Notes under the pieces: generated by a model
What the model was told of the DNA's origin: nothing
What the model saw: only the letters and a program-made list of their open reading frames with translations
The model's database searches: none
Part shown: positions 1-5,808 of the stretch, in pieces
How the letters are laid out: each line of letters opens with the position of its first letter
Position numbering within the stretch: position 1 is the stretch's first letter
Program-made: the position numbers and the translations under genes
From: Chloroflexota bacterium
GTDB taxonomy: Bacteria; Chloroflexota; UBA6077; JACCZL01
Reading direction: 5' to 3'
Length of the DNA: 7,324 bases
NCBI GenBank assembly: GCA_013695975.1
Contig: JACCZL010000105.1
Location: forward strand, 1 to 7,324

Positions 1-768
1 ACGCTGCGGAAGGCGCTCGCGGACGCCGTCGAGTACGGGTACCTGGGGTCCAACCCAGTGGCCCGCGTGCGGCCGCCCCGGCGCGCGGATTTCGAGGCCG
101 TTCCACCGACCGCCGGGGAGGTGGCAAGGCTCCTCGATGCCGCCGAGGCTGCCGGCGACCGTCTGGCCGGGCTGTGGGCGATGCTGGCTCACACCGGAGC
201 GCGGGTGGGCGAGTTGCTCGGACTCGGCTGGGATGATGTGTCCTGGGACCGCACGGCCATCACGATCCGCCGGTCGCTCGAGCCCGAGAGCGGCCCCGAG
301 CCATCCTTCGACACGCCGAAGACAGCCCGCGGCCGGCGCGTAGTCACGCTCGGGGCCGACGCCATCGACGCACTGCGGCGCCATCGCGCTCGTCAGAACG
401 CGGAGCGACTACGCCGGGGCGAGGCGTACTGCGACTTCGGATTGGTCTTCGCGACCTCCAACGGGACGCCGCTGGGCGAGAGGAACGTCATCCGGGCGTT
501 CAAGGCTGCGCTCAAACGCGCCGAGCTGCGGGACACGATCCGCATCCACGACGTCCGCCACTACCACATCACCACCGCCGCGCACTCGGGCGTGAGCGTC
601 AAGGCGCTCTCGACGCGGGTGGGGCACGCGAGCGTGGCGTTCACGCTGGATCGCTATGCCCACGCCCTCGAGGGCGGCGACCGCGACGTAGCGGACGCCG
701 TGGAGCTGGCGATCCGCACTGCGCGCGAGCAGACCGGGCGGCTGCGCGCGGCGGCGCCTCAGGGCTGA
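1..768 (+). CDS. Tyrosine site-specific recombinase (phage/ICE-type integrase), 5'-truncated by the window edge
   Basis: This enzyme would cut and rejoin DNA at attachment sites to integrate or excise a mobile element. The reading frame is open from base 1, and the first 19 codons (ending GYLGSNPV) look like the end of a core-binding domain. The GTG at 58 is therefore probably internal and the true start lies outside the window. Counting bases 1-3 as residue 1, 255 residues are visible with the full catalytic set: Arg68 in HTGARVGEL, Lys107 in the beta-hairpin TPKTARG, His183 and Arg186 in HDVRH, His209 in VGHAS and the nucleophile Tyr219 in TLDRYAH. A tail of about 36 residues follows the Tyr. 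It looks intact and active. It converges on a tRNA gene 82 bases downstream, the usual arrangement for an integrase beside its attachment site. The N-terminal arm-binding domain, any excisionase and the rest of the element are not visible. The family call is firm; which kind of element it belongs to is unknown. Confidence 0.95.
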   Translation, partial: TLRKALADAVEYGYLGSNPVARVRPPRRADFEAVPPTAGEVARLLDAAEAAGDRLAGLWAMLAHTGARVGELLGLGWDDVSWDRTAITIRRSLEPESGPEPSFDTPKTARGRRVVTLGADAIDALRRHRARQNAERLRRGEAYCDFGLVFATSNGTPLGERNVIRAFKAALKRAELRDTIRIHDVRHYHITTAAHSGVSVKALSTRVGHASVAFTLDRYAHALEGGDRDVADAVELAIRTAREQTGRLRAAAPQG

Positions 769-788
769 TTGGACACGGATTGGACACG
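767..788. repeat. Perfect tandem repeat, two copies of GATTGGACACG
   Basis: The 11-base unit GATTGGACACG occurs at 767-777 and again, directly abutting, at 778-788. The first copy begins inside the integrase stop codon (TGA, 766-768). Short direct repeats between an integrase gene and its tRNA target are often arm-type binding sites for the integrase N-terminal domain. That role is inferred from position only; no biochemical signature can be read from sequence. The repeat itself is certain. Confidence 0.85.
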
Positions 789-792
789 AACT

Positions 793-838
793 GATAGGAA
801 CGCCCCTCCGGATCGGCATCCCGAGGGGCGTTCCTATC
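793..838. terminator. Long perfect hairpin between integrase and tRNA, probable bidirectional terminator
   Basis: The arms 793-808 (GATAGGAACGCCCCTC) and 823-838 are exact reverse complements over 16 bp. Inside them, after a C-C mismatch (809/822), a further 4-bp stem GGAT/ATCC closes a CGGC tetraloop. The hairpin sits 24 bases after the integrase stop and 12 bases after the tRNA 3' end, so it could end both convergent transcripts. Neither side has a T-tract, so termination is inferred from stability and position. A role in attachment-site architecture cannot be excluded. Confidence 0.65.
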
Positions 839-850
839 TGGTCGGCGGGG

Positions 851-890
851 TGGGCCCGGCCGGGATCGAACCGGCGACCTTAGAGTTATG
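851..890. other. Candidate integration (att) site in the 3' half of the tRNA gene
   Basis: The tRNA 3' half, from anticodon to discriminator, faces the integrase gene. Tyrosine integrases commonly recombine within an identity segment covering this part of a tRNA gene, so that the inserted element restores a complete tRNA. On this reading, the element lies left of about 851 and the chromosome lies to the right. The second copy of the att core would be outside the window, so the call rests on gene arrangement alone. Confidence 0.4.
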
Positions 891-922
891 AGCTCCCTGC
901 TCTACCGCTGAGCTACGGGCCC
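851..922 (-). tRNA. tRNA with anticodon CAU (elongator Met, or Ile2 after lysidine modification)
   Basis: Read on the minus strand from 922 to 851, this 72-nt sequence folds as a complete cloverleaf. The acceptor stem GGGCCCG pairs with CGGGCCC and is followed by discriminator A at 851. The D-stem is GCTC/GAGC with a short 7-nt loop, and the T-stem is GCCGG/CCGGC around TTCGATC. The anticodon loop is CTCATAA, with CAU at 890-888. The 3' CCA is not encoded. The 1-72 pair is G-C and the anticodon stem lacks three G-C pairs next to the loop, so it is not the initiator. Pairs C4-G69 and C5-G68 match determinants known for tRNA-Ile(CAU) recognition by lysidine synthetase in E. coli, which favours Ile2, but elongator Met cannot be ruled out. 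The anticodon stem (GGGAG/CTCTA) is weak at its top, with a G-A mismatch and a G-U pair. Confidence 0.93.
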
Positions 923-953
923 GGAGGACCCGCCAAGGGGCCCTGACGCTCGG

Positions 954-982
954 ATTATACGGCTAATCCCTTCGATCGCCGA
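954..982 (-). promoter_or_regulatory. tRNA promoter with perfect TATAAT
   Basis: On the minus strand a perfect -10 hexamer TATAAT lies at 959-954. The position 17 bases upstream (982-977) reads TCGGCG, a poor -35. The predicted transcription start is near 947, giving a leader of about 25 bases before the tRNA 5' end at 922. A consensus -10 is conspicuous in DNA this GC-rich, and the spacing to the tRNA is what a dedicated tRNA promoter would show. Confidence 0.6.
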
Positions 983-1002
983 TGCACCTGCGCCGAGTGT
1001 GG

Positions 1003-2040
1003 CTACGGGGGGCCGAGGAAGTCGGCGACGACCCAGCCGGTGGCGCCGGTCGGGTCGCGGACCGGCCGCCAGGTGCGGCCTTCGCCCTGTTGATTCGGAC
1101 CCGTAACGTCCAAGAGGGTTCCCTCGGCGAGGTTCTTGAGCCGCGTGGCGGAGCCGCTCGGGCGCTCGCGGAGGTTGGCCCCTTCGCCCTCGGTGTTTGC
1201 CACGCGGACGCGTTCGAGGGCCGGCGATGGTGAGGCTGCCGGCTTGGGCGCGGCGGAGGGTGGGCTCGGGCCAGGCGTTGGTGGGGGCGCCGCTACCCCT
1301 GGACTGGGGGAGGGGCTCGGGCCGCCGACCATGATAAACGGGGTCGGCACGGTCAGGGTGGGCGTGGCGACCACGGTCGGCGGCGCCTGGCCGGGTAGAA
1401 CGCCCAGCGAGTCGATGGCGGCTCGGACGCCGAGGCTGCCGAGCAGTGAGATCGCCCCCAGCGAGACGGCCGTCACGAGCAGTTTCGTGCCGGTGCTCCA
1501 GGTGGCTCTGGCCCACATCAGGATCAGTCCCAGCGGGCCGCAGATGAGCAAGCTGAGAATGATGACGCCGGTCGCGGCGTACCACGGCCGGCGTGGCGGG
1601 CCCGTCTGGTCGAGCGGGCGGGCGCGGGTGGCGCCGCGTGGGCGGGACAGCGGAGCGGTGGCCCGGTCGTCGAGGCGGCTCGATTGCTCGCCGACATCGG
1701 CGGCGGAAGGCATCGGCCGGGTCGGGGCTTCGAGGTCGTCTCCCCCGTGCGTCGCTTCCGCGAGTCGGCCGGCTTCCTGCAACACCTCGTCGGCCAGCTC
1801 GGTGCGGCCCTGCTGACGGTAGACGCTCGCCAATCGCTCGTAGAGGTCGGGGTCGCGGACGCCCTCGCGGATGTTGGTCTCGTACGCCTGAGCCGCCTCG
1901 TCGAGGAGGCCGCGGCGTTCGAAGATGGCGCCGAGACGATCGCGGGCTTCGACCTTCTCGGTCGGGCTCCCCTCGCGCAAGAGCGTCAGATAACGCTCAG
2001 CGTCCTTGTCGTCGAGGGAGTTCGGGGTGGACGATTCCAC
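1003..2040 (-). CDS. Membrane protein with TPR-like N-terminus, two transmembrane helices and C-terminal bacterial SH3 domain
   Basis: The product is 345 residues, of unknown specific function. Residues about 12-95 are helical and TPR-like (pattern DEAAQAYETNI, then DLYERLASVYRQQGRTELADEVL). A basic linker rich in Arg and Pro leads to hydrophobic segments at about 153-178 and 184-206, with the motif GPLGLILMWARATW between and within them. Residues about 212-275 are a low-complexity Pro/Ser/Ala/Thr linker. Residues about 276-343 match an SH3_3-type domain (GANLRERPSGSATRL, then TWRPVRD and GWVVADFL). I chose GTG at 2040 because an AGGAG lies 6 bases upstream and a longer reading would overlap the preceding gene in another frame. 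The gene starts 16 bases after the ABM-fold gene and is probably cotranscribed with it. SH3 domains of this type usually bind cell-wall material, so a scaffold or envelope role is plausible but inferred. Confidence 0.85.
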   Translation of the reverse strand: MESSTPNSLDDKDAERYLTLLREGSPTEKVEARDRLGAIFERRGLLDEAAQAYETNIREGVRDPDLYERLASVYRQQGRTELADEVLQEAGRLAEATHGGDDLEAPTRPMPSAADVGEQSSRLDDRATAPLSRPRGATRARPLDQTGPPRRPWYAATGVIILSLLICGPLGLILMWARATWSTGTKLLVTAVSLGAISLLGSLGVRAAIDSLGVLPGQAPPTVVATPTLTVPTPFIMVGGPSPSPSPGVAAPPPTPGPSPPSAAPKPAASPSPALERVRVANTEGEGANLRERPSGSATRLKNLAEGTLLDVTGPNQQGEGRTWRPVRDPTGATGWVVADFLGPP

Positions 2041-2046
2041 AGCGGG

Positions 2047-2051
2047 CTCCT
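2047..2051 (-). promoter_or_regulatory. Ribosome binding site fixing the GTG start of the TPR/SH3 gene
   Basis: AGGAG on the minus strand (2051-2047) is followed by 6 bases and then GTG at 2040. It decides the start. The same frame stays open upstream to an ATG at 2244, but those codons overlap the ABM-fold gene and encode Arg/Ser/Thr-rich sequence with no domain character. Confidence 0.7.
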
Positions 2052-2056
2052 GGCGC

Positions 2057-2362
2057 TTACTTGTACTCTCTGGGAAAGACGAGGGTACAGCGCGTCCCCT
2101 GGCTCGGCTCGACCAGACACGTCGCCGAAGCTGCGCGCCAGCGAGCGAGGTGCGGCGTCTGGAGGTGTTGCTCGAAGGCCGCCTCGTCGCGATAGACTTC
2201 GTAGAAGTAGTAGTGGTCGGGATCAGCCTTGTCCTGCAGGACATCGAAGCGCAAGCAGCCCGGCTCGTCGCGGACGGAACAGGTCGAGTCGTTCTCGACC
2301 GCCTCGAGGAACGCCGCGCGCTCTTCCGGCTTTACCTTGAGGGATACGATCAGGCCCAGCAT
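2057..2362 (-). CDS. ABM-family (antibiotic biosynthesis monooxygenase / putative quinol monooxygenase) protein
   Basis: The product is 101 residues, the normal full length for this dimeric ferredoxin-like fold. The family hallmark is clear: DEPGCLRFDVLQD at about residues 32-44, then HYYFYEVYRDEAAFEQH at about 50-66 and TPHLARW at 69-75. Relatives include YgiN-type quinol monooxygenases, which use no cofactor, and LsrG, which processes phospho-AI-2. The sequence does not settle which substrate applies here. The ATG at 2362 is preceded by a strong purine-rich ribosome site (GAGGAGGGGGAG). It is the first gene of a likely two-gene operon with the downstream TPR/SH3 membrane protein; a functional link between them is not evident. 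The cytoplasm is the expected location because there is no signal peptide or membrane segment. Confidence 0.88.
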   Translation of the reverse strand: MLGLIVSLKVKPEERAAFLEAVENDSTCSVRDEPGCLRFDVLQDKADPDHYYFYEVYRDEAAFEQHLQTPHLARWRAASATCLVEPSQGTRCTLVFPREYK

Positions 2363-2391
2363 TGCTCCCCCTCCTCACGTCCTGGTTGGGA

Positions 2392-2420
2392 CTTATGGTT
2401 TCGGTACGCTCGTGGGTCAG
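2392..2420 (-). promoter_or_regulatory. Candidate sigma70-type promoter for the ABM/SH3 operon
   Basis: On the minus strand CTGACC (2420-2415, four of six consensus bases) is separated by 17 bases from CATAAG (2397-2392, four of six). The predicted start is about 22 bases before the ATG at 2362. An inverted repeat GTGGG/CCCAC (2412-2416 and 2425-2429) overlaps the -35 and could be an operator. Both hexamers are imperfect. Confidence 0.35.
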
Positions 2421-2540
2421 CATGCCCACTGAGCCACTAGTGTACGGCGAATGGCTGCGTCGGCGTGCGTGCATGGGAATCCGACCTTCAGCGTCGAGCG
2501 GCGGCGCGGGGTATCCTCCAGGGTGTGGCGTGCTGCGTGG

Positions 2541-2547
2541 AAGGGGG
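2541..2547 (+). promoter_or_regulatory. Ribosome binding site fixing the ATG start of the isomerase/epimerase gene
   Basis: AAGGGGG lies 5 bases before ATG at 2553. The frame is open upstream to 2451, but those 34 codons have no family similarity, whereas the recognisable family start (ELSGFGDEI) begins just after this ATG. Confidence 0.65.
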
Positions 2548-2552
2548 CGACG

Positions 2553-3383
2553 ATGGACGAGGTTTTCGAGCTATCGGGATTTGGCGACGAGATCGCCGAG
2601 GAGCCGGACGACCAGCTCGCCCAGCTCGGACGGATGGGCATCCGGAATCTGGACCTTCGGAGCGCCTGGGGGCGCAACGTCCTCGACCTCACCGTCGACG
2701 ACGTCGCTCGGCTTCGAGCCAGCCTCGCGGCGCAGGGGGCGCGGGTGTCGCTGATTGGCTCGCCGATCGGCAAGAGCGAGATCGGACGCGAGGCCGCGTT
2801 CGAGGCCGAGCGTCTGGAGCGGGCGCTCAGGATGGCCGAGGCGTTCGGGACCAGGTCCATCCGCGTGTTCTCGTTCTACCCGGCCGGCGTCGACCCAGGC
2901 GGGTGTCGGGAGGAAGTCCTGACGCGGCTGGAACGCCTGACGGCTCGGGCGGCGCGCGAGGGCGTGACCCTCTTGCTCGAGAATGAGGCCGATCTCTGGG
3001 CGGACAGACCGGAGCGTTGTCGCGAGCTGCTCGAGGCGATCGACTCGCCGAACCTCCGGATGACGCTTGACACCGGCAACTTCGCGGCGCTGGGCGTCCG
3101 CTCGGTAGATGAGGCCTATCCGCTGCTGCGGCCGTACCTGGTGCACGTGCAGATCAAGGACGTCCGCCGCCGCGACGGAGAGGTCACGACCACGGTACCC
3201 GGCGAGGGCGACGGCCAGATCCGCGAGCTGCTCGCCGCGCTCCGCCGCGACGGCTACCGCGGGTTCCTGGCGCTCGAGCCCCACCTTGCCCACGCGGGCA
3301 AGCTCGGCGGCTTCTCCGGCCCGGAGCTGTTCGGGCAGGCCGCGCGGGCGTTGCAGGCGATGATCTCCGACTCGGCTCCGTAG
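2553..3383 (+). CDS. Sugar phosphate isomerase/epimerase family protein (xylose isomerase-like TIM barrel)
   Basis: The product is 276 residues, full length for this AP-endonuclease-2/xylose-isomerase-like superfamily of metal-dependent TIM barrels that interconvert ketoses or act on inositol-type substrates. The N-terminus ELSGFGDEI, then GIRNLDLRSAWGRNVLDL (about 29-46) and SLIGSPIGK (66-74), is typical of one bacterial subfamily. Likely metal ligands at the strand ends are Glu143 (LLENE), Asp173 (LDTGNF), His198 (VHVQIKD) and Glu242 (LALEPH). PGEGDGQI (216-223) and GGFSGPELF (252-260) are further conserved blocks. All expected metal ligands are present, so it is probably active. The substrate cannot be read from sequence and no dehydrogenase or sugar transporter neighbour helps here. 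It diverges from the ABM operon and converges on the membrane/spermidine-synthase-like gene, so it is likely monocistronic. Confidence 0.88.
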   Translation: MDEVFELSGFGDEIAEEPDDQLAQLGRMGIRNLDLRSAWGRNVLDLTVDDVARLRASLAAQGARVSLIGSPIGKSEIGREAAFEAERLERALRMAEAFGTRSIRVFSFYPAGVDPGGCREEVLTRLERLTARAAREGVTLLLENEADLWADRPERCRELLEAIDSPNLRMTLDTGNFAALGVRSVDEAYPLLRPYLVHVQIKDVRRRDGEVTTTVPGEGDGQIRELLAALRRDGYRGFLALEPHLAHAGKLGGFSGPELFGQAARALQAMISDSAP

Positions 3384-3407
3384 AGGCGCGATGCATCGCG
3401 CCCCTAC
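3380..3407. terminator. 28-bp palindrome holding both convergent stop codons; bidirectional terminator and possible dispersed repeat
   Basis: Arms 3380-3393 and 3394-3407 are reverse complements except for one A-C mismatch at 3384/3403. The inner 9 bp (GGCGCGATG/CATCGCGCC) are perfect with no spacer, so the tip would form a small loop when folded. The TAG of the isomerase gene (3381-3383) is in the left arm, and the TAG of the opposite-strand gene (3406-3404) is in the right arm. Placement between two convergent 3' ends suggests a shared terminator. There is no T-tract. The GTAG...CTAC ends around a GC-rich palindrome resemble small palindromic repeats that recur in some bacterial genomes; this is recalled, not checked. 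Confidence 0.65.
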
Positions 3408-5764
3408 CGGCGGACGAGAACCTTGCTGGGGTCTCGGCTGAAGTGGGCGTAGATGTCGGGCGGCTCGCCCTGGCCACGGCCGGGGAGGGAGCGGAAATAT
3501 TCGATGACCGGGCGGTCGTCGGTGAGGATCGGGCCTTCGCCGACGTAGCGCTCGAGCTCGTCACGCGTCGCTACGAACGCGTTGGCGGCAGATTGGGGAT
3601 TGTCGAACTGGGCAGACTGGAGCGCCGCGCGGGCACGCGGCGACTCGAAGCGGCGGGCAGTCTCGGCCAGGTCGAGCGTGATTGGCTCGCGGCTGCCGAT
3701 CAGCAGGTCCGACGTCAGCCACATCGTGACGTGGGGGAAGACGCTCAGGAACGTGCGGATCATCATCTTGTACTGATAGTCGTCTTGCGGACCGACCCAC
3801 TGGGCCATGATGCCGTCCTGCTTCAGGGCACCGAGGACGAGGCCGTAATATCCGGCCGAGTACAGGTTTGTGCTGCCGGCGTCGAACGGCTGGATCGTGT
3901 CGCTTGTGATCAGGCCGTACCGCTTCTGGGTCGTAAGGAGGTAGTTGCGGCCGTCGCCGAGGGTCACCGAGAGATTGGGATTCTCCATCACATTGTAGTT
4001 GATCCGCGCGAACTGCTCGACCCCGCCCAGGACGGCGTCGGACAGCTCGATGACGTCGACGCGGGTGCCTTCGTGCTGGAGGATCGAGCCGGCGGTGTGG
4101 CCGCCGCCGAGGCCGACGATCAAGATCTCGCTGGCGCGCGGCCGGACCAGCAGCGGCATGTGCGCGATTCGTCGATGGTAGTTGACCAGGGCGCTCTCGT
4201 CGTTGGCCTGGCCGCGGCTATTGGTATAGAGGGTCCGCACTCCTTGCGGGTCCCGAACGACGCTCACGGTGGTCTCAAGGCCCTCGCGAAACCAGAGCAC
4301 CTCGCTGTTCGGGAATCGGGTGGCGAAGAGTGCCCCGTAGAGGTCTGGCTTGACCGCCCAGAGGCCGCCGAAGGCGATCAACGCGAGCAACACCAAGGCG
4401 CCGCGGGCCGGCAGGCTCGGGCGCTGGGCGCTCAGGGCGAGGGCCGCCGCGACCCCGAGGCTCGCGACTGACAGGATCAGCAGGGACGTCTGGGTGCCGA
4501 ACAGGGGCAGCAGCAGGAAGCCACCCAGCATCGAGCCGAAGATCGCACCAAAGACGTTGGCCGCGTAGATCTCGCCGAGCCGCTCGGACGAGCCGCTCAC
4601 GCCGACCGTGTAGATCCGGGCGGCGATCGGGAAGGTCGCACCGATCACCAGCGTCGACGGCAGGATCGTCAGCGCCGCGACGACGAAGTTGACGCGGGTC
4701 GGCGAGGCAACGAAGCGTCGAAGACTCGGGCTGCTCTCCAGGAATTCGCGGATCTCGGCCAGGTTGGCGATGGCCCAGATCGCCCAGAGCGCGCCGGCCG
4801 CGATGGCGACCTCGAGCGCGGCAAAGGCGAGTGGCCAGTTCCAGCGCCGCCGGACGAAGGGTGCGAGCACGGCGCTCCCGACGGCGATGCCGACCAGGAC
4901 CATGGTGAGCATCGTGACAAAGGCGTAGATCGACGTATCCAGAACCAGCGCCAGCATTCGGGTCCAGACGACCTCGTAGGCAAACGAGCAGACACCGGAG
5001 AGGCCGTAGGCGAGGAGCGTCACCCGACGGGCGGTCGGGGAGTAGGCCGGCTGGCGGTCCTCGGCCCGGGCTTGCTCCTGAGCTCCGTCGTCTGGACCGG
5101 CCAGGCGCTGCATGCCGATGGCGACCAGGCCGACCGCGGCGTTGACGGCGGCCGCGATCTGGATCGATCGGCTGATGCCGATGTCGCCGATGAGCCAGAA
5201 GCCGGCCAGGGCGGCGCCAGTGATCGCGCCGAACGTGTTGGCCGCGTAGAGCAGCCCGATGCGGTCGGCCAGCTCGCCCGAGCGCGCGAGCGAAGACTTG
5301 ACGACGATCGGCAGGGTGGCGCCCATCAGCGTGGTGGGGATCGCCAGGAGGATGAAGGCCAGGCCGACTCGCACGGGAAAGAGCGCGGCCTCGCTGTCCC
5401 CGAGGGCTTGCGCGATGGCCGGGTAGAGCTGCTGCATCGCGTGGAAGGCGGGAGGTGTGGTGAGGGCGTCCAGGCCGACGCCGATCTCGACGATGCCGTA
5501 GGCGACGAGTGGGCGCCGCAGACGTTCGGCGAAGCGCCCGCCGAAGAACGATCCGATCGCCAGCCCGGCCATGAAGCTGGCCAGGACGACCGTCACGGCA
5601 AAGACGGTGATCCCGAACGCCAGCGAAAGCAGACGCACCCAGAGAACCTGGTACACCAGGCCGCAGGCACCGGAGAAAAAGAAGAGGGCGACGAGCCCCC
5701 AGAGGAGCCCGCCCGTCCTGACGACGGACGCGCTCCGCACCGCGGCGGGCGCGGCGATCGTCAT
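3404..5764 (-). CDS. Fused multi-pass membrane (MFS-like) / spermidine-synthase-like SAM-binding protein
   Basis: The product is 786 residues. The membrane part is a duplicated six-helix unit. SGACGLVYQVLWVRLL (about 31-46) recurs as SGVCSFAYEVVWTRML (about 256-271), and GATLPIVV...LLYAANTFGAITG recurs as GATFPIAA...IYAANVFGAIFG. Hydrophobic segments lie at about 20-46, 52-76, 85-105, 131-156, 169-192, 200-218, 247-272, 279-302, 309-334, 357-381, 397-420, 424-446 and 453-470. Residues about 485-757 form the spermidine-synthase-like Rossmann domain: glycine-rich loop ILIVGLGGGHTAG (547-559), acidic VDVIELS (569-575), LGDGRNYLL (602-610), LITSDTIQP (618-626) and the terminal TDDRPVIEYF (748-757). 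The second Asp of the aminopropyltransferase DxxD motif is Gln625, so true polyamine synthesis is doubtful. The length and layout match known fused MFS/spermidine synthase proteins. The ATG at 5764 has only a weak ribosome site (AGG close by). The role may be export or membrane-linked modification of a small cationic substrate; this is inference. Confidence 0.9.
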   Translation of the reverse strand: MTIAAPAAVRSASVVRTGGLLWGLVALFFFSGACGLVYQVLWVRLLSLAFGITVFAVTVVLASFMAGLAIGSFFGGRFAERLRRPLVAYGIVEIGVGLDALTTPPAFHAMQQLYPAIAQALGDSEAALFPVRVGLAFILLAIPTTLMGATLPIVVKSSLARSGELADRIGLLYAANTFGAITGAALAGFWLIGDIGISRSIQIAAAVNAAVGLVAIGMQRLAGPDDGAQEQARAEDRQPAYSPTARRVTLLAYGLSGVCSFAYEVVWTRMLALVLDTSIYAFVTMLTMVLVGIAVGSAVLAPFVRRRWNWPLAFAALEVAIAAGALWAIWAIANLAEIREFLESSPSLRRFVASPTRVNFVVAALTILPSTLVIGATFPIAARIYTVGVSGSSERLGEIYAANVFGAIFGSMLGGFLLLPLFGTQTSLLILSVASLGVAAALALSAQRPSLPARGALVLLALIAFGGLWAVKPDLYGALFATRFPNSEVLWFREGLETTVSVVRDPQGVRTLYTNSRGQANDESALVNYHRRIAHMPLLVRPRASEILIVGLGGGHTAGSILQHEGTRVDVIELSDAVLGGVEQFARINYNVMENPNLSVTLGDGRNYLLTTQKRYGLITSDTIQPFDAGSTNLYSAGYYGLVLGALKQDGIMAQWVGPQDDYQYKMMIRTFLSVFPHVTMWLTSDLLIGSREPITLDLAETARRFESPRARAALQSAQFDNPQSAANAFVATRDELERYVGEGPILTDDRPVIEYFRSLPGRGQGEPPDIYAHFSRDPSKVLVRR

Positions 5765-5808
5765 CCTATGGCCCCTGGCCGAGCCTCTTGCCGGGCGCAG
5801 CGCCCCCG

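Noticed and set aside
917..943. Two GGGCCC palindromes at the tRNA 5' end and in its leader, which could pair with each other
   Set aside because: Short GC palindromes are expected here because the acceptor stem itself is GGGCCC. The leader copy may weakly compete in folding, but nothing supports a regulatory role.
1250..1320. Low-complexity tract suspected to be a DNA repeat
   Set aside because: It encodes the Pro/Ser/Ala linker of the SH3 protein; the pattern comes from codon use, not from a DNA-level repeat array.
902..1585. 227-residue minus-strand open frame overlapping the tRNA
   Set aside because: It lies out of frame across the SH3 gene and into a tRNA gene, and its composition is Arg/Pro/Gly-rich.
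2041..2244. N-terminal extension of the TPR/SH3 frame to an ATG at 2244
   Set aside because: It overlaps the ABM-fold gene out of frame, is Arg/Ser/Thr-rich, and a good AGGAG supports the GTG at 2040 instead.
2451..2552. 34-codon N-terminal extension of the isomerase/epimerase
   Set aside because: It has no family similarity, and a ribosome site directly precedes the ATG at 2553, where the family N-terminus begins.
3443..4471. 342-residue open frame on the plus strand
   Set aside because: Antisense to the conserved C-terminal domain of the 3404-5764 gene. It has no recognisable motifs.
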